Shown: one piece after another, positions 58,952 to 64,000 of the stretch
How positions within the stretch are numbered: position 1 is the first letter of the stretch
Layout of the letters: every line of letters starts with the position of its first letter
Assembly (NCBI GenBank): GCA_013433145.1
Contig: CM024175.1
Coordinates: 4,510,516-4,574,515 of the forward strand
DNA from: Ascaris suum
Taxonomy: Eukaryota; Nematoda; Chromadorea; Rhabditida; Ascarididae
Length of the DNA: 64,000 nucleotides
Direction of reading: 5' to 3'
The notes under the pieces: model-generated
What the model saw: the letters and a program-made list of their open reading frames with translations, nothing else
Told to the model about the DNA's origin: nothing
Databases searched by the model: none
Made by a program: the position numbers and the translations under genes

Positions 58952-59110
58952 ATTACCACTGTGAATTTCATCAACCACCTCAGTGCTGTTGACTTCATAC
59001 CTATCGAGAGAGGAAAGAAGTTAGCAAGTGATGCTCGTGAGATGATTACTCGTCCATTCTACCTTCGAATGCTTATACGATCTATTTCGAATAGTGCACT
59101 TTATGGATGA
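58952..59110 (+). other. Coding-like 52-residue stretch, unidentified
   Basis: An open plus-strand segment from just after a TAG to a TGA at 59108-59110. Its translation contains NHLSAVDFIPIERGKKLASD and looks protein-like, but there is no strong acceptor and no known family. The minus strand is open for 104 codons over the neighbouring 59082-59396. One of these may be a relic of a coding sequence. Confidence 0.18.
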
Positions 59111-62100
59111 CCAACTTTATTGCATTGCAACGAAAAAGCTCCACATAATATCCAGACTCTCGTGGATCGAAGGTTTTGCGCGCATTTTCTTTCATTGATG
59201 GAGGAAACTCCGTAGTATAAGCTTCTATAAGCTTCATAGTAAATGAGAGCAACTTGAAGGATTCGGACGAACATTGCATTATATTAATTAGCGAACTCTG
59301 TGTATAGGTGTTTGAAGCTTTAATTGAATATATACCAATGCATGATTGAAAGCATCTGAAAACAATGCGGAATTGATCGATGTTCACGATATTCATCGAT
59401 TGGGAAAGGGAAACTGAAAGAGGGATCTATGCAGAAGAAAAACAAGTGGATATTTCAGAAATATTTGACTGTTGCGATAAACGTTTTTTCAACGTTCGGA
59501 AACAGGGTTGATTTATGTGGGATGAAATTTACAGAGTACAGCGCGGAGCGATTTTCATTTCCCCAGTCACACAGTTACTAAACGAAGTGATAAAAGAATT
59601 CCTCAATGTTGCAATCGACTTCAAACTGACAGTTTTATTTGAGGAAATTAAGAGAATTCAACAAAATGCATTGTTATAATATGCCACCAAATATATGCCA
59701 ACATCATGTGATGTGAAATTTATTTGTACTCTCAAAAGAGAACACAACACATTATGAAAGCGACGCCAATTTATAGCAAATGAAGAGAATCTAAGGACTC
59801 TTTTTATTTTGCTTCAAGAGCATCTGCAATATGCGGGAGAGTACTTCAGTGTAGGTGTACAATAAAAGTGTTTAACCATAAGGTACTCGCTCTGAGCGTA
59901 CCGCAAGAAGGATTTAGTAACACTCAGCGTCCTATTCTTTTTGATTCATTCGATTGGATCACTGCCGTCGTGGAGAAGTGCCATTACTATTAATGATATC
60001 CGGGACGCTGAATATTAAAATATGCGCTCGTTTTCATCATTTAAATGAACAGGTTAATAGAGGTAAAAAAGACTAGAAAATTTTGTAGAGTTTTCGAAAA
60101 TACAACACGCTTTCCATCAGTGCGCTCATAGTTCATTATAGGAAAGCTATTTCCTTCCAAAGAAATGATTATTTACGCTTTCTCAAGCTCGTCAATAGGA
60201 ACAACAATTAGTTGCTAGTTGAGAGCATATCGAGATAAATTACGCTAAAATCTTTTTATGTAGAAATTAGTGTTGCTTACCGAAAAAAGGGATTATTTGC
60301 AATAGAGTATTATTGTTGAGTGCAATAGTTAATTTTTTATGTTAGTAATGATATTTTAATTACTTTCATTACAACAATAAATCACTGAATGTATTATTCC
60401 ACTTGTGATTTAAATGGCATTTGTTATTTATTGTTATTACTATTAATTATCTTTCAGCTTGTGACTATCCTATCGAATCCCCTCAGTCATCGCAAATACT
60501 TTGCTGTGCTTCTAATGACTGAAGAACGATTACGATAGATGTCATAATGCTTGACTGAACTCAATGCAAAAAATAATTAAGTAACGATTTGCACTTCAAA
60601 TAGACATCATTTACAAGCGTTCGTAGGTATATCGTTTATATGGAAGAACCGCTCAAGTTTGCATGAGCAAACTTTGACATGGATGCTTACAAACATTATC
60701 CTTTTGTCAAAATCAGTCAAGAAATGAATAAACTGAGCACCTGAAAGATTGCCACATTGGCACAGAGGTTGCAACAATCCATGCCATTTTATGACCACAA
60801 CATCCCTCATATAATGTTCAGTTAATATCACTGACACTTCCTTCGTTATTATATCGAAAGAATTGCTTTTATGGATCTGTCCAGATCTGCATTTCTCGAA
60901 TGCCTTATTATGACATCATTTTCGCAAGCGTGCTTGTGCTGTGTGTCTGTCTATCTATCCGTCTGTTTGTCTGCCCTTTTCCAATTCATGAGTCTCAATA
61001 CCTTCAAGGGTGTGTGAATCTTTCTTCGGTGGCTTCATGTCAGCCGTTGCAGAAGGATTTATGGATCTAACGTTTTTGTTTTTTTTTTTTTTACACAGAA
61101 AGGGACCACTAATTTGCAAATGAAGTTTATTCTACTGACTGGTAGATGATGTCAGAAAGTGTGCCGTCGGTGAATTTTCTCGAAAATTATATCCTAAGAC
61201 TTTTTGCTATCGTTTTGCATATTTGGCCAATGGATTGAGCTGATAGTTTGAAAGTCAAAAAAGCGCATATCCTGCCAGCCTCGTTGGTGCGTTTTCCTCC
61301 TCGTTTTTTTGTTAAACTTGAGGCGAACTCATTTAGCCGTTTTATTGCGAATTTAGTGATCGTGACGTTTTGAAGGGAAGGCCAATGTATCGGGACTATG
61401 ACAGTGTGCTAAAGTGCGCCGAGTGATGGTTTCTAGATCGGCAGTGCTTGCTTCTTGTTTCATTCATTCCTATCAAATTTCTGTTTGCATTTCTTTCCGA
61501 CTTTTCTCTGCGTCCTCTTATTCTCTAATAGAGCACACATATCCGATGCAGATAATAAGTTGAGCCAGCATGAAGTCATGAAAAAGATTATGTGCATCAT
61601 TCATAGTATGCACAATCATCCGCTAACACAGCCAACAGACGCAGACATGCACATATACCCACGTACATAGACGTACACAAGCAAACGCAATAGACACAGA
61701 CATTCACTTTGTTGCTCTGCTTATTTGAGTTTTTCTTTTGCTCGGCGGCTCGCCTCAATTCAATAAAACATCACGTTGAACAAACGTCTTCGCGGGTGTC
61801 ATTCATTCTCGAGACTGACGTTGACTTTTTCATCGTCGTCTGTTAGTGGATCATCGTAATTCTTTAGGTCTAAACTGCACTCTTTTTTTTTCGGTATGCA
61901 GCTTATTGTTCCGTGCTTGCGACTTTGCATTGCATACGCTATTGCATTTGTCAACGCTGAATCGCATTTGTCAACGGTGAGAAGTTTCGGCTCTTTTGAG
62001 CGTATTGATCTCATAGAATAGATTAAAGATGGCTCAAAGGAAGTGCATACGCGTATAAACATCAACCATATAATAAAGATTTTGTCTTAATGACTGCATA

Positions 62101-64000
62101 TATTCTTGTAATATTTGTTTTGGAGTAGTGCCAGCGATATGGGGAATATGTGACACATGATTAACGAATCCATCATTGACCCTAATAGTTTTCTCAAGTT
62201 TTTCTATTTTCCTCGCAACGTTTAGGGAAATGACGTTTTCAGATGGTGTGTAAACTGTTTTCCCGAGTGAAATTGAGAGGAAAAAAAAATAAAAATCTCA
62301 TGCTTCACACGATGTTTCTAAGTGCACATCCTTCAAAGTATTTCACTTTCTACAATTTGTTGTGCAAATGAAAACAAATTTTGTTTGCAAGATAATAGGA
62401 TTGAATAAGTTGTTGCAATAGAGTGGTACATTTGTTATGTGTTTTTGAGAGAAAAGGTGATTGAATGGGGTAGGGAGGGGGATAACGTTGGCCCAATTTG
62501 CTTGGTGAGGAAACGACCAGTAACTTTCATTGGGATCAAGGCTAATGTGCCGGAAACGTGCATTTGATGTTGCCTGCGATAGCCGCATCCTCAAAATTTT
62601 TACCGCATCCTCTAAAATGTATTTTACGATTATTTGTCTTTCATTGACGTTTTTTTGGGGGTATGAACGCACTGCATTGCAAGGCACATTGCGATATCGT
62701 TAGCAGTTTTTGATTTTATATACCGTGATGATATTTTATCAAAATTGAAACTAGTGAAGCTTCATAAAGACGTACAAAATTGCAGTGAAAATATCTAAAA
62801 AGGCAAAAACTTCATAAAATCAGCCTAATTTATTAAAGGAACCATCGGGGCGTGGAGAATGAAAGCACTGCGTCGTTTAGTTGAGTTGTATGTGACTTTA
62901 AAAAAGTTGAATCACATCAAAGAACACAACATAAATGAGTGGGAACATGAAGAACGAAGAGTATAAACAACAACAGCTCAGAAGTCGGTTTCGAAGATAT
63001 GCAAAAATTAAACCTTCATAAGAGGCATGTGAGCATGGAGAACTTCTTGCTGGAAACAATTTCAGGGGGCAGAATATTCGAGACGCTGATGATATTTTCA
63101 GGTAGACAGATGCTAAGGGAGTTCGATAGTTGGTTCAATAAGAGCCCTTGAACAGTTCCAAGAAGGCGGTTCACATAAATTCACATAAAATGCTTCTGTG
63201 GGTTCTTAGCTATTACTCTATCAGGTTTCAAGAATAATTAGTAAGCCTATGTGCAATATTGATCAGAGATAGATGTTGCATACGATAGGACGTCATTGCG
63301 ATATTTGTCTGCAGTTCTATGGCAAGAAGCATGGACAATCCACATAGCAACTATGAACATTTTTGCCAAAATATAACGGCACTTAGCCTTCCATTTCATG
63401 TCACGTTGAAGAAAATTCCCTGATCACTTATAACCCTTAAGGTGATCATAGATTTCCACCGAGATGCAACTTGTTGTCATGACACGATCCCACACTTAAC
63501 TTATGACGGCCACGTCTAGCTGTGAGGTTCTTGATCATTCATAAAATGATGTTGAATCATGCTAGAACGTATAAGGGTCAGTGGAGGACAGTGGAGGTCA
63601 GGTTAGGGTCATCGATAGTCCAGTGAATTTTTGAGGTCATCGGCAGATAGTTTGCACCTCCGTGGTAATTACTCGTCCACATCATTTACTTAGGTGAAAA
63701 ATAGAATAAACCTAAGAAGGCTGCCTTGGAGTGGATCATTAGAGGGAGGAAGATAACTGAGAGAACACGAAAAATACGACGTACGAGAAGAGAGATGTTT
63801 TTTAGTTATTCATCTTCAGATGTTCTGGTCATTGTTTTTGCAGAGGTAACTGACATTGCAGCAGTTAATCATAGATGCCTTCAAATACCAACTTCATCGC
63901 GAGTTTGCTATATGGCAGACAACACCAAATGCCCTAGCATCACCTCTGTATATATTTGTCAACAGTTATTTGGCGAGGGGTGGATTTACTGGTGAATAGG
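59111..64000. other. Intergenic, nothing recognised
   Basis: Contains a degenerate TGTC/TATC simple repeat at about 60939-60975, a T-run near 61078-61092, a three-run G-rich stretch at about 62469-62483, and short direct repeats of GTGGAGGxCA near 63580-63600. Open frames up to 114 codons (62343-62687, minus) are unrecognised. The window ends without a gene crossing its edge that I can detect. Confidence 0.45.

Overview
The window looks like the nuclear genome of a metazoan. It is AT-rich by eye and gene-poor, with many introns and long (AT)n microsatellites. A nematode or another helminth is my best guess, because the UQCC1-type protein and the pyrimidine-AG acceptors just before both start codons fit one. 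No marker in the window fixes the species. There are no bacterial-type operons, ribosome binding sites, CRISPR arrays, rRNA genes or convincing tRNA genes.

Two protein-coding genes can be read exon by exon, both on the + strand. The first (30686-43359) is a flotillin-1: 13 coding exons, 437 residues, one GC-AG intron, and all exon joins in phase. It should be a membrane-microdomain scaffold with an N-terminal SPFH/PHB domain and a C-terminal Glu/Ala-rich coiled-coil region. The second (45720-52465) is a ubiquinol-cytochrome c reductase assembly chaperone (UQCC1/CBP3 family): 8 coding exons, 293 residues, with a first exon that reads like a mitochondrial targeting sequence. The two genes are not functionally linked in any obvious way. 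They lie about 2.4 kb apart, too far for a typical compact nematode operon.

Positions 1-30.6 kb hold no gene I can name. This part contains a decayed retroelement integrase fragment (834-1067), a long orphan reading frame next to it (1511-2053), two long (AT)n arrays plus a third at 13.9 kb, two poly-G runs, several perfect inverted repeats, a 17-bp tandem repeat, GC-richer patches, and isolated exon-like segments at 6.3 and 8.4 kb that may belong to an unassembled gene.

Between the two genes (43360-45706) there is a pyrimidine tract and a reading frame preceded by a good acceptor and closed by an AATAAA overlapping its stop codon. It could be an alternative 3' exon of flotillin.

Downstream of UQCC1 (52.5-64 kb) no known gene is recognisable. 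A cluster of exon-like segments with good acceptors at 52.6-56.2 kb suggests an unidentified multi-exon gene or its remains. A fourth (AT)n array sits at 57.4 kb.
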